In this document: positions 37,201-49,488 of the stretch, one piece after another
How positions within the stretch are numbered: position 1 is the first letter of the stretch
How the letters are laid out: the number at the start of each line of letters is the position of its first letter
Source: Mangifera indica
Taxonomy: Eukaryota; Streptophyta; Magnoliopsida; Sapindales; Anacardiaceae
Length of the DNA: 64,000 nt
Assembly (NCBI RefSeq): GCF_011075055.1
Contig: NC_058154.1
Span: 10,176,475-10,240,474 of the forward strand
Direction: 5' to 3'
The notes under the pieces: model-generated
Seen by the model: the letters and a program-made list of their open reading frames with translations, nothing else
Databases searched by the model: none
Told to the model about the DNA's origin: nothing
Position numbers and translations under genes: made by a program

Positions 37201-38753
37201 AAGCTAAATTATAGGAACAAAAAATTTAAAACAGAGCCATGACCAAAAGCCAAAAAAAGATTTGTTGTCAAGAAATTAAAACAACACACACACACAGAAA
37301 TTAATTTAAAATGGAGGTATTGGAAGCAAGGAAAGAACCTAAACAACCACATAATACCCTAAATTTTTCTCATCTGAGGGTGCCTTTTCCTCCTTCATTC
37401 ACATATCTTAGAAAACAAATAGAGCATATAGATGTGTTCTTTATCAGGCAACAAGTAGCCAAATACTTAAAGCTCTCAATAAGTTGTAAAAGGCTACTAA
37501 AACAGTAAAATCAGATCCTGGCTTCATCAAAGTTGTCAGGGTTTGGTAGATAGCATAATACTAATCATGGCCCATTAGCTCTAAAAATATGTAAATAAAA
37601 GAATATTTTAACATTAATGCAAACGAAGAGATAATTCTTTCCATAATTGCAAAAAAAAACTCAGAAATCCAAATTTAATGTACTTTGTTTCTTTCAATTT
37701 TCCACATTCTCTGACAACAGAATGCACGTGCAAGTACATAAACAAATAAACAAACATAACATATCATTAAAAATACCATTTGAGATTGATTATCTCTTTC
37801 TAAATCAACTGCAACCTCCTTCATCAAACTCATTGCTTTTCGAATTTCCTGCAATAAACATTGAAAATAAATTATAATAGCATCAGATATAAAACAACAC
37901 ACATATGAAATGAGCTTCTTTGGCAAGCTTCTCAGCATCAGTTTCATCTTTCTTTCACAAACTACATATTGTACTTAATTTTATACAAATAATAACCAAC
38001 TGGAATTTAACTTTAAAAGAAATAAAAAATAACAAGCACTTCCCATAACTCAACTAAATATCAATATCACATTAACTTAATTACTACTGCATTACACTAC
38101 ACCTTCTTTGCCAAGAATTTTCAATCCAGGTGCCCTTCTATAAATTTGGATGAATATATCTTCACTTAGGTATTTTTTTATCATAGAGAGAAATTTTTTT
38201 GGCAAACAGCAGTAAAAACTCTTCCTAACAAAACCAATCACTTGTATAAAAGTTCTAACAAAGTCTTTTGCCAAAAGTATTCCATGTGAGAGCTTTTTTT
38301 TTTTTTGAGTTAGAAAAAACACTTAATGGTTCTTTCTTTAAAAAAAGAATGCATTTTTTACCAAAGAGCACTTCCAATAAACTTATTAGCAATGCATTCT
38401 CAAATCACTTTAGTACAAGTGCTACCATATGAGTTTTCGGCACAGATATCACACCTCTATTGTAAATTTGATCGCTTACCAATAGCAGCCTTTAGGTTCT
38501 GAATACTAGCAACTGAGCCCTAAATTCGCTTCAGTTTTTTATTCTGAGTACATCACAATATTTTTTGGCGTTTTGAAAACGAAAAGTAAAATAAAAAAAA
38601 AAGGAATTATCGGCAGCAAGAGAAACGACTTGAAATTTGTGAGAACAGAAAACCTACACCAAGGAGGGAGTTGTTCTCACTGTATAAAGTTGTGGTGGCG
38701 TTTCGGATTCTTTCGGTTAGACCGTCGTGCCGAGAACCGGAGGTAGATGCCAT
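34246..38753 (-). CDS. HPY2: SUMO E3 ligase HPY2/MMS21 (NSE2 family, SP-RING)
   Basis: Seven exons join in phase: 38658-38753, 37777-37848, 36970-37080, 36748-36858, 36076-36215, 34471-34556 and 34246-34394, giving 254 residues. The start is ATG 38753 (MASTSGSRHDGLTERIRN). The N-terminal half is helical (EIRKAMSLMKEVAVDLERDN) and in the family docks on SMC5. The SP-RING spans about residues 161-207, with TCPLSGKP, ECKH and RCPVAGC supplying the Cys/His zinc ligands, followed by a short acidic tail. All seven expected exons and the zinc ligands are intact, and length fits the Arabidopsis protein (about 250 residues). By family knowledge it attaches SUMO to substrates as part of the SMC5/6 complex and controls meristem cell cycle and DNA repair in the nucleus. 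It is the best-preserved gene in the window. Confidence 0.92.
34670..34850. repeat. Degenerate AT-rich MITE in HPY2 intron 5
   Basis: It shares word order with 50405-50565 (AAAATTACxTAATxA, ATATCA/GTTATCACATCA, AAGTTTATACAATTTTTTTG, then TATAAAATTAC). It is probably an old copy of a small palindromic family. Confidence 0.35.
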
Positions 38754-41116
38754 TAGAGAAGGAGAGACCGATTGGCGAGCGTCTGGCTTTTTGGAGGGAA
38801 TGAAGCTAGATGTGGTAAAGAGGGAAAGCTTGGGCTAGAGTCGGTGGGCCGGCCACCTCTGGCACAGCCCACCATGCCTGTAGGCTGTACTAGGCCAGGG
38901 CCAGTACTGTAGTAAGTCTTGCGGATCAAACTATCCGATCAGCCCATGAGGGCCCTCAGCACAGTTGTAATGTAATGGATCGTATCTATAGGCCCTTTAT
39001 GGATTAGCACATGGGTTTGGTTAGTCGGCCCGGTTTTTAATAATAAATTAATTTTTTAAAAATTAATTATTAAATTTTATTAACTTATATTCACTTTCGA
39101 ATTAATACAATCAAAGACAATACTCCATAAATAGCAGGTTGACCCTTCGAATTATAATTTTTATTTATTTTTAAATGATATAAAATCATCTATTTATTTT
39201 TATTACTTCTATTCGTATTATAATTAAACTTTTTATTTTTATTGGTGACAACGTTTCTAACTTATTTTCTTTAATTATCTTTTTGGTTTACCCTTGCTTG
39301 ATATAATTGTAGCTCATACACTCTACTAACTAGGTTAGATTTAAGTTGAATCAAGCTTGACTCAACTCGATTTGCATATACTAGAGCTCAAGTTTGTGGA
39401 AGCTAAGCTCAAACTCAACTTGAATTTGGCTTGGCTCTTTTCAAGCTCAAATTCTTAACTATTTTATTATTAAAACGACATCGTTTTAATATATATTGAT
39501 CGAAACGATATCGTTTTGTATCAAAATTTTAATTGACAAAATTGACAGTAGCTCGAGCTCGAGCTCGAGCTCGAGCAAGCTTTTATAGGATTAGCTCGTT
39601 TCGAGCTTGTTCAAACGAGCTCGAGCTCGAACAAATTCGATAAACATCAAGAAACTCATGCATATGGTTATCAGATAGTATCACTTTTTACTTTTGTTTT
39701 ATATGTTATTTCACCTTTCAATTAATACCTAACAACTTAGTTTTTATATTATATATATTTTTATATAATACTTTGATAATGAAATGCTTGAAAATATTTT
39801 AAATGAAAATATATTCAAATAATTGAAACGAATTTACTTTGAAGACTTAAATAAGAAGAACTCGGATTAATATAAACACGAAATAAATAAAAGTGAAATT
39901 AACTGTTTTTCTTATATATCATTGCAAAAATACTCTGATTTGATAGATTAACATATAAAGGAAAAGTCAAAAGTGTCCCTCCAAACAATTGAACTCGAGA
40001 TGCCGATGATTGTCTCAAACATTTGACTTCCCATCATAAACAGGGTTTGCTCAATGTTCAAGGGTGTTCTTCTTTGAGTTCAACCACGTTGTTGAACAAT
40101 CGCGTTCTCGTTTGCTCTTCTGATACTTTATCGAATACAACCACAAACTGAAAACAGAAATATGCTTTTGCAAATGGCAACATAATATTGAAAAGCTTAC
40201 TACAGACCAGTTCAGCACAGAAAATTCGTTTTGCAAGAATATTCATCATATGCAACTTTCTTGGGCTTTTGAGTTAACCAAAGCAAAGCTTTTGAACAAG
40301 TTCGTGCGCGAAACAAGATCTACATTGTTTTCGCTTTTATTCATCAACAGCAAGGGCACACAGATAAGCAGCCACAAGCCCTCCTCCGTTGGCCAGCCTC
40401 AGCCTCAGCCTCCTTGGTCAGCTTGTCGTCACTGCACATAGGGAATAGGAAACGTCTGCCTTTCAGGGCCTGCCACCATGTCTACCCAAAGCAGGTCAGA
40501 CTTGTGGGTTTACACCATCTATATGGGTGTTTTTAAGTTTTACAATCCAAAATGAATATCAACAAAAACTCAAAACTGTTTAACCATTTCCTAATGTGAA
40601 ATTTGTTAGAATATTTTCTGACATAGGGCCATATTAATGATGATTTTAATTCAATAAAATCAGATAATTAAATAGTTTAATAACAGTTTATGGATAACAT
40701 AAATGATAAATAAAATAAGTTAAATATACTTACAAATTATGATATGAGTAAACAATATTAGTATGAGTTTTAAAATTTACTAGATCTTTGATGAGATCTA
40801 ATAACCAACTATATATTAGTTAAATCCCTATTCTGAAACTAATTAATATAATTTTACTTATTGAAAGCTTTCATTAAGAGATGTTTTAGAAGCAAAAGTC
40901 TAGTCCTTCAATACAGATAATTTTAGTAGATCTACGAATTCAGATTTAATCTGTATGATGTTTTAATATTTCTATAAACTATAAAATATTTAATTTTATA
41001 TTTTTATTTTATATTTTATATATAGATTTGTGGTATTATGGTTACATGATTATATATTAGTTTATATGAATAAAATCTTATAGGATTTGTCTAAGATGCC
41101 ACAGATGAAGCAAAAC
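38754..41116. other. Intergenic region with repeats, no gene recognised
   Basis: The first about 250 bp are the HPY2 promoter and leader. About 39330-39660 is a low-complexity repeat of CTCAAGCTCAAA/GAGCTCGAGC words. About 40030-40520 is more GC-rich and looks like single-copy sequence, including a short CAGCCT run, but I could not assign a gene to it. About 40600-41060 is AT-rich. Confidence 0.4.
39330..39660. repeat. Dispersed word-repeat element with (GAGCTC)n core
   Basis: CTCGAGCTCGAGCTCGAGCT repeats lie near 39549-39576. They are flanked by AAACGATATCGTTTT-like palindromes and by many degenerate AACTCGA/TCGAGTT words. Related tracts: 33980-34140 and 43513-43915. Confidence 0.5.
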
Positions 41117-42125
41117 TCATAAAAAGGAATAGAGTGATTGAGGATTGTTGTTACCATCTCCAATGACTTGTTCATCCCACTTGATGATCGGCAATAGAGG
41201 AAGTGTGCTTCCAATGTACATCACTTCAGCTGCATTTTTACCTTCCTCGACGGTGAGATTGGCCGTCATGATGCATTTCAACCGTCCTTGCTCGACCAAC
41301 TTGAGCGCCATATCCAAAAGTCTTTCTGCAGTGCAACCTATGAGGATCTTATAAAAATTCGGCAAGACGAGCTCCTTTTCATGGCTGATAAAACCCACAT
41401 TCATATTTGGACCCTGCAATATAACCCTCTTCATCAACCCAAACAGAAGCAAATGCCCCCTCATCTTCAGCCTCCATCTTTGCGAGGACATTTGGAAGAT
41501 AATTCAAATTCTTCGTTGTGGCAAAAAGCGGTGGCTTCATGGGGATGGTGGATGTAATCACTTTAACGCCTTCTTTGCACAGTAAAAAGTCATCGGCAAT
41601 GACTACAGTGTAGAATGCCGACGTTGGACAGCCTGCAGGCGAAAGCAAGAAGTCCCCAGGGTCAGCACTCAGTCAATATCTTAAAAGTTCCCTTCTTGCG
41701 CTGTGAAACAGCTGCAAATTGCACAAGAATGCTTCGAAATGTTGGTGGAGAAAAGGGAGGGAGAAAAAAAAACCTTGCATTTTCAGCTGATATCAGAAAA
41801 CCATGTAGATGGCCACCGAGCTCGTACAGATATCAACAGTGATCAGAAGCAAGCATTATCACAATCAAGCAAACAACAGACTTGCAAACATTTGCTGTTC
41901 AATCTAAATAGAACAGAATTATGCCTACCCATCTAGAATTATTGCAGTGTCAAAACACCCCACGTCCTCGATGAACCATGTGATCGTCAATGGGGATTAC
42001 CATCATAGCAGGATGAAGAATTATTCCACCAAATACGCTGGAATATAAATAGATAGCTGGGTATAGCTTCTTGTCCACTGACTCCTACTTCTCGTGGAGC
42101 TTTTCAAGCAACCGATTCATATAAA
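41117..42125 (-). pseudogene. D-amino-acid transaminase-like (aminotransferase class IV) relic
   Basis: Minus-strand pieces in gene order read NRLLEKLHEK then a stop (about 42110), YSSVFGGIILHPAMMVIPID and HMVHRGRGVFDTAIILDG (about 42050-41930), an intron with a GTAGGC donor, YELGGHLHGF (about 41830), KKGTLRY then a stop (about 41680), and PAGCPTSAFYTVVIADDFLL through FASVWVDEEGYIA (41640-41400). A 2-base deletion follows. The last piece is GPNMNVGFISHEKELVLPNF to NAAEVMYIGSTLPLLPIIKW. This matches the plastid D-amino-acid transaminase/aminodeoxychorismate lyase family (At5g57850 type). The intron argues against a processed retrocopy; it is a decayed gene duplicate or fragment. The 3' end near 41117 is truncated. 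Confidence 0.75.
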
Positions 42126-42680
42126 GCAATAAGCAGCAAGAAAGTTATCAAACAATGCCATTCTCGGAATGTTATACACATTTTTTAATATACAATTAAG
42201 TATATATATATAAAGTATAATCAGATGATTATGTATTATCTTATCTTTAATTCAAAATCATTTTCAATTGTATTCTCCAAAATATACGAATAGTTTTATT
42301 GTTCTCGAAAAAATCCACTTGTTAAAAGAAATGAACTAGAATGACAAAAGCACTGTGAAGATTCTACTCACTCCATAATATTAACCTCTATGGAGGAAAC
42401 TGTCAATGGGGGCGGAATGGCCCATTCTTATCAAATATGCTATTTTCTTGGGCCAAAAGACTTATTCCCACCCTAGGTTTGGTTCAATCCCAATTTGTTA
42501 TCCATAAAATTTCAAAAATTATCTCATTTATTTTTTTTAATTCAAAAAGCTAACAATTTTTTTTTATTAATAGTTTTAAAAAGTTATTCTTTTCTCTTTA
42601 AAGTTTGATTTTTTCCGTCACCACTTTCTGATAAACTTCTCTATCTCCGACTGTATTCTCTCTCCCTTCTGGCTCCTCTC
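42126..42680. other. Intergenic sequence
   Basis: AT-rich with a pyrimidine-rich patch at about 42620-42690. No gene is seen. Confidence 0.4.
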
Positions 42681-43015
42681 TCAATCTTGGGCTAAGGATA
42701 AGCATTCTTTAGCTAGTAATTCTTTCCAAAATTTTGTGTAAGAACACACAACTTCCGCAATTAATGCTAAAACAGACTCTCCTAATGCAATTCCTACCTT
42801 AGAGAGTTTGGTATTGAACCGTTCTAAATAAACCTTCAAGGTTTGATCCTTCTCTTGTGGAATATTTCCTAGATGACTTATTGCGACTGCAAAGCGCTTT
42901 GTCGCTTGGAACTGTAATAAAAATAGAACAGTCAACTGCTTCCATGAAACTGATTGATTCGTATGGTAATTTTTTGAACCATCTTTTTGCCCCTCCTACA
43001 AGTGTGACTGCTAAG
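42681..43015 (-). pseudogene. LTR-retrotransposon gag fragment
   Basis: The minus-strand frame includes GGAKRWFKKLPYESISF and, after a frame change, TVLFLLQFQATKRFAVAISH and QTLKVYLERFNTKLSKVGIA. This pattern (Trp-Phe, then a Phe-rich helix, then an LRxYLxRFN-like stretch) is the retrotransposon gag domain of Ty3-type plant elements. No pol or LTRs were found next to it, so it is an isolated remnant. Confidence 0.65.
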
Positions 43016-43512
43016 CATCAACATCCAACATGATCAAAAACTTGGTGAAGTTCTATCAGGCGAGTAAATACACTTTTGTCGATTTATTGCTGAATTCTAA
43101 GAAAATGAATTCATAATCATAAGAAACTGATTTGTTACATTGAGTTATCGTTTGAGTGGTTGTCTTATCTGTTTCGACAAATCTTTTATGTTATTTTAGT
43201 TTTTTTAAATTAAAATCGTTTCTTTTAAGCCATTAGACACTGAATTATTGTTATTTAAAATAAAATTCAAGGGTTAACCCGAACACGAGTTTTGACTATA
43301 TAATGTTAATTATTAAACAAATGAGTAATATTATATATATAACTTTTATATATAATTTTAAGTACAAATAATATTGTGTCACTTTGTAATTGAATATTTG
43401 AAAATTAAAGATAAATCAATATTAACTCATATAATTGCAAATTATTATTTGTATATAAAGTTTAATTGTAAATAAAATTTTATTTAATTAAATAAGCTAA
43501 TATTCATAAATC
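43016..43512. other. AT-rich intergenic sequence
   Basis: No gene. A degenerate small-MITE-like block lies at about 43320-43480. Confidence 0.35.
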
Positions 43513-43915
43513 TCACCAGTAGGGATGGATACAAACCAAGCCAAGCGCAAACACCCTTTAGATAGAGTTTGACTTAAATTTGTCTAGTTAACATTAAAGG
43601 TGATTCGAGTTCAATTCAAATGAAAATAGTTCGGTTTGATTCAAGTTTAGCACAAATTTATGGCTCAAACTCGTGGTTTGAATTCATAACTTATTAACAA
43701 AATGACATCGTTTAACAATTATTTAATATAATTCGAATCAAGTAACGAGTTAAATTCGAACCAAATTAAGTTATTTGTCTATTTCACGAGTTAAACCGAG
43801 CGAAACTCTATAGCTTAAGTTCAATCGGTTTTAAAACAAATCAAATATTTTAATTTAAAATCAGTTTGTATTCAAAATAAATAAATTCAAATTGAATCAA
43901 TTTTTGAACGAGAAT
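43513..43915. repeat. Dispersed word-repeat element
   Basis: It starts near GTAGGGATGGATACAAACC and contains many degenerate GATTCGAGTT/AACTCGAACC words plus AAAATGACATCGTTT. It resembles 39330-39660 and, in AT-drifted form, 44310-44600. It is probably a hAT-like MITE, but the ends are unclear. Confidence 0.4.
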
Positions 43916-44309
43916 CAGTGCTGTTCAGATCCGGCACTTCTCACCGGTAAAATATGTTTCTGACAGAAGAGCACAGAGGAGCGGCGGGACCAGATAATGG
44001 GTGGAGATCAGAGAGAAGGACAATGACAAAGTAAAAAAGTGAGTAAAAGTGAGGGAGTGGCTAACCTGAGCAGAGGTTAAAGTTAAATACTGAAAAAGCG
44101 GACTCGCACAACTAAGCAAACAAAGAGGACGGAGAGACGAAGGGGGAGGGCGGCGCCGTTTACTTCATCTTTCGTCATCACCTGATCTCTGTCTTTCTCT
44201 CCCTCGCTACCCGAGTTTTCCATTTTTAGATTTTAACGTTACTTTATTTTGAACTTTGTCTGTTTTAAAACCCTATAGTTTGTTTTCTGTTAAAGACACC
44301 CTCATCGTT
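43916..44309. other. GC-richer island, no gene recognised
   Basis: A comparatively GC-rich patch (GGAGGGCGGCGCCGTTTAC near 44145-44165) is followed by a pyrimidine-rich stretch, as in plant leaders. No convincing coding exon follows on either strand. Confidence 0.3.
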
Positions 44310-44600
44310 TTTAAAGTAAGAGTAGATACAAATTGATTTAAGTTTGGATATCTCTTAATTTAAGTTTAATTTGAATAAAAAATAATTTGATTTAAGTTTA
44401 ATTTGAATTTATCAAATCAATATTAAAAATAATTCAAATTTAATTTGAATAAAAATAATTCGATTTGAATTTATAATTTAAATATATAGCTTAAATATGT
44501 TATTCAAATTTATAATTTGAATTTATGATTTATTAATAAAATAATATTATTTAATAATTACTTAACATAATTCTAATACAATTACAAACCAAATCTGAAC
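44310..44600. repeat. AT-drifted relative of the word-repeat element
   Basis: It begins AGTAGATACAAATTGATTTA, parallel to the start of 43513-43915. TTTAAGTTTAATTTGAAT repeats follow. Confidence 0.35.
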
Positions 44601-44819
44601 CTAGCCACACAAATAGTTTATGAATTTCTTAGTTGTGAAGGCAAACTTTAGATTTTCTAATTAATTGGATGCATCGCTCTTTGAACAAATTCCAAAAAAT
44701 TGATTAGAATATTCAAAAATAAACAAATTTAAATTCTATCTAAAACTTTTAGGTAATTATTAAAAAGTAAGAAAACTAAAGTTTTTTCCTCAATATCACA
44801 CTATTATAAAAAAATTTAT

Positions 44820-46410
44820 ACTAATATGTATAAAATATCAATAACCCTCCAAATGTTTAAAATATTTGTACACCCTTAGAATCTTTCATATACTCCCTTA
44901 TGATAAACTTCTCAAAAAACTTGAGATTTCATACCCACATAATATCTCATATTTAAAATCTTGAGGTTTTTATGTATCTTACAGTGAAATTTTTGTTTTG
45001 ACTCTTTTAATTCGTATAATTTTACATACACCCTCAAATTATACTTTCTAGTGCTACCAGGGAAAATTTTTATAAACCCCTTAACATATAAACCATTGTC
45101 TTGATGCCCCCTTTTCTCAAAGTTTAACATCAAACCTTAGGTTTAGGGTTTATACATTAATATAACAAATTTATCGATTAAGTATTTGTGCCTGTCAAGG
45201 GAAATTCTAATAGAATCCCCTAGCTTATATATTAATCAGTTCCTTTCCCCTTTTCTCAAAGTTTGGTGTATACATCGAACCAAATATGTCTATGGGTTGG
45301 GTTAGAGTGGGTTAACTTCAACTCGACTCATCAGACTCATAGGTCAGGCTAAGCCTTAGACCTATACAGTGATAGGCCTTCGGATAGGTCAACCATATAA
45401 TTTTTAAGGTCCAAGGTCTAGTTCTATATATAGGGTTGGGTCGACTCACGAGCCGACTCATTTAAATAAATTTTTTATTTTTAATAAAAATTTTAAACGC
45501 AATTTATTTTTCAACTATTAAAACCAATTACAGTATCTCAAATATTTTATTTATAATTCTTCACTTGTAACGGAGGAATACCGTGATCACATGATGAAAA
45601 ATATTATAAGTTTATAACATAGTATAAATAAATTAATTTACATATTATATAATTATAAACATAAAAATATATATATCATATCATTTATCTACTCATTCTT
45701 AATGTCTAAATTTCTGAATTCATTTGATATTATATTCATTTGTAATATTTTGTAATGATAAAATTGAAATGAAAATAAAATTATTAATAAAAAAATTATT
45801 ATTTATAAATTCAAATAGTTTTCGAAAGAAAGTTGATGAGAGAATTGAGAATATAACGAAATAATTGAGATTAAGAAATTTATAAATAAAATTAAAAACA
45901 TAAAAGATTTGGATTGATTTATATAAAAAAATATAAAACAAATAAAACAACTGCAATACTCATTGAAGGCTTTTGCTTTTACTTGTGGCAAAAGCAACTG
46001 AAGTTTTTGCTATTTTATTTTATTTTCACTTTTTAATTTTTAAATAGTATCGGATCAGACCGACTCATAGGCCTAATATTAAAACTCACAATCTAACTCA
46101 AAAGACCTATGAGTTAGACTCGACATGCTACAATATCAAGCCAACCATGAATTTCAAGCTTTAGACTGGATCGCACCAAACCTTTTTTTTTTTTAAGTTC
46201 AGTGTTAAATCATTGGGTTTTTTGGGTTAAATATTAGTATTAAAATTTCAGTTTGACATCTCAATTAGCTTATAATACATTCACATACACCCCAAGTTGT
46301 ACATTATATATTAGGTGAAAGATCACTATAAAACCCTCTAGCTCATATTTAGATCACTAACCCTCTCGTTTTCAAAGTTTATTGTATAAACTAAACTTTG
46401 ATATGTAGAC
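44820..46410. repeat. Diverged repeat units interrupted by another element
   Basis: Similar phrases recur at about 45012-45140, 45180-45285 and 46264-46410: ACACCCTCAAATTATAC, AAACCCCTTAACATAT, CCTTTTCTCAAAGTTT and mirrored forms. Between the last two lies a block (about 45290-46190) bounded by related GACTCATAGG/CCTATGAGTTAGACTCG words. No gene is seen. Confidence 0.35.
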
Positions 46411-48224
46411 CAAAATTTGACTTAATCCACCAAAAATCCATTCAAATCAATCTACGCAAAACGTAGTCAAAATTTCTTGAATCCTAAACAAATTTACATC
46501 TTAATCATCTAAATAACCACAAAACTATAACTTTCATCCTAAAACACAAACTTTCAAAGATAAACCCGAAATAATCGACATTAGCATAACATAATTTTAG
46601 AAATATGTAAAATGATTAAAAAATTATGTGAAAATTAACCCTTTCAAAACAAGTTTAACAACCATGCCAAAGGGTAACAATGACCGCGTGCAATGGTGGA
46701 GAAAAATAACTGATCAATTTTGTGGTTGTAAAGTCAATTAAAAGTGAGTTTAAATTTTGAAAACGATGAACAATTGACTAAAAATTTTATATATATATAT
46801 ACACACACATACATACACACACGTGCCAGGGGTGTTATCTCTAAAAGTATAGTTATTTTGTTAGTAACATTTATATATTCGATTGTGAATATTAGTAAAA
46901 TTGATAGAATATTAAAATTTTAAAAGAAAAAAGTTAAATTCAACTTTTTGTTATGTTTATAAAATATTGATTTCCCTAATGTAATAATTATAAATCAAAT
47001 TATTATGTCCAAATTTATCAATTTAATCAATACGAGCGAATCTTATCCTTTAGATACTACTAGTTATATCAAGAACAATACAAATTCCTCATTTTTTTAA
47101 TAAATAAATAAATAATTTTCCCGTAATTAATATATTTGTAAATACAATAATATTGAATTTTATTTTTATACCAACCATCTTCACAACTATACGTAACGAC
47201 CAATGATTTAGATGGGCAGAAACTTTCAGTCTTTATTAATTTTGACGTAGGATTATCGTTGAAAATTAAAAAATGGACTTGAATTTAATAACCTAACTTA
47301 CATCAACATGTCTGGTTACATTTAATATATCAGTTGTCTCGAAATGGCTTCGCACTTATGTAATCTATTTAAAGCAAACTACCTTTTTTGTATTTTAGGA
47401 AAGAATAATATTATACATATATATTTTTAATATATAATATAAATATATAAATAATATATTATTATATAATTAAATATTATTTTATATTTATGTATATAAT
47501 ATTACTCATAAATTATATTAAAATAATATTTTTTATATTTTTAAATACATAATTAAATATATAACTTTATACGGTTAAATAATATTAAATTAAAAATAAG
47601 ATAATATTTATTTATATGATTATATGTATTATTTTAATAATACATGTATTTTTATTGATTATTTATTATATTAATTCTTTAATTTTATTATTTTTAAAAG
47701 TGGGTATACCCAATTAAGGAAATTAAAATTTTATTTCTTGAATTTATAAAAAATGAAGAAGTAATTTTGAACAAGAGAATATATAAAAAACTTTTAAAAA
47801 TTAGTAAAATTAATGAAACATTCAAATTTTTTGAAAAAATATATAAATTTAAATTTTTATTATGTTTATAAAATTTTAATTTACTTAATATAATAATTTT
47901 AATTTTAATTTTTATATTTTAAATTTTATTTATTTAATTAATCTCGGACAGAATTTCTCGGTTAAAAAAAAAAAAAATCCTCGAGAATTGGCCGTTCGAC
48001 CGAGGCATTAAAAAAGACAAAAGCTAGGTGAGAGTGGGGGGTGAATGGTCATTAAATTTAAAAGCTGGGATACAGAAAACTATATCCCTAGAATCGAGGA
48101 AGGGGGCCCGGGGGAAGAAAGGTTGAAGCCTGTAGAATCTGAACTAGTTATAGTACCATCCAACAAAATAAAGAGTAATTTATTATTTTTCAGGTGAGGA
48201 TGAGTGAAATTACTCTTCTATCCA
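46411..48224. other. AT-rich intergenic sequence
   Basis: No gene. It holds a TA/CA microsatellite (about 46788-46821), a diverged direct-repeat pair (about 46855-47040 and 47755-47945) and small-MITE words at 47410-47520. A short G-run block (GGGGGCCCGGGGGAAG) lies near 48101-48117. Confidence 0.4.
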
Positions 48225-48735
48225 TTACATTTAATCCTTATAATATTTTACTTAAAATCTAAGAAGCAGTTTATTTTAATAATTTATTTTTTTATTATTT
48301 TATTTAATTTATTATTAATATAAAATTATGATAATTTTATATTATTAATAATAATACGATAAATAATATAGATAATAATTTAATTATTATATTTATCTTA
48401 AGAATTAAAAAATTATTAAGAGAATCTTAATTTTATTATTATATTTTTATTTATTAATTTTTTATGATAAAAATAATTTTATTTCTAATTAATATAATAA
48501 ATAGCATATAAAAAATATTTTAAAATAATTATATTTAAAGATATTTAAGTAAAATAAGTTATTAATATTCTTTTATTATTTTTAATCAAACACAATAATT
48601 ATTTATATTTATCAAATTTTATTAAGTATAATAATCATTTATATTTAATGACTTTTTAAATAATATTTTTTTAAATAATATTTTAATTTTAATAATAAAA
48701 TATTACTTAAATCAAATACTCTTTAAATAAATAAA
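48225..48735. repeat. AT-rich dispersed repeat, copy 3
   Basis: Closest relative of 4741-5165. It shares TTATTAATTTTTTATGATAA, ATATAATAAATAGCATAT, ATAATTATATTTAAAGATAT and the end AAATCAAATACTCTTTAAA. Confidence 0.6.
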
Positions 48736-48929
48736 TAAAATTGCTACTGAAAAAAACCTAAAGTTCAAATGTTAAAAATGTCATTTTAACTTCAAAAATT
48801 TTACAGAAAATAGAAAAGAAAGGTGTAACCCAATTGGAATTACACCGCACAGGTGCAAATAAGTGAGATTAAACTTTTCCTAGCGTTATTATGTCAAAGA
48901 GGCAAATATAAAATTGTGATAAGGAGTAT

Positions 48930-49340
48930 TTAAAATTATTTAATAATCGAATCAAACTAATTTTTAATTAAAAATTAAATAAAAAATTAATTATTTGAAA
49001 AATTAATTTGAATATCAGTTTTAAAATATAAAAAAATTAATTTTTCTGTTTGGTTATGAGTTTGTCTAATTTTTAAAATTGATTGATTGAATCAAATTGA
49101 TTTTAAAAAAATTAAATAACAAATAATAAATTATTGAACATATTTTTAAAAATTGGGAAAAAGTAAAATAGAATAATTTTATTTAATTCGGTTAAAAATC
49201 AGTTAATTAGAAGTTTAGTTTGGTTAATTAGTGTTTTTGATTTAGTCTCAATTTAAATTTATGATTTTCTTTAAATAGAAAATTTAGTTTAATTCAAAAA
49301 AGTAGCAAACCTGTTCGATTAATTGGTTCTTGTCGAATTG
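48930..49340. repeat. Old relative of the 22183-22636 hAT-like MITE
   Basis: The word order follows 22183-22636 (AAAATTATTTAATAATCGAA, TTTGGTTATGAGTTTGTCTA, TCAGTTAATTAGAAGTTTAG, CGATTAATTGGTTCTTGTCG) with many C-to-T style changes. The CGGTTCGGTT words have turned into AT-rich ones, and the terminal repeats are no longer clear. Confidence 0.55.
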
Positions 49341-49488
49341 ATAATATGAGCGTTTACCTTATTGACATTGGGTCAAATCTCTTTTTCTGTTGGCATAGTT
49401 AAGTTTTTGTTAAATTTTGTAGTTTAAATATTCAATTAGTGAGGATTTGTCCTTTCGTCGAACCTTATGGAAAATAGTAATATTTTTA

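Noticed and set aside
40051..40441. Possible small gene near the CAGCCT run
   Set aside because: Frames on both strands are short and I recognised no domain or splice-consistent exon set.
41145..41936. Plus-strand open frames opposite the aminotransferase relic
   Set aside because: The minus-strand translation matches a known family in gene order; the plus frames are shadows.
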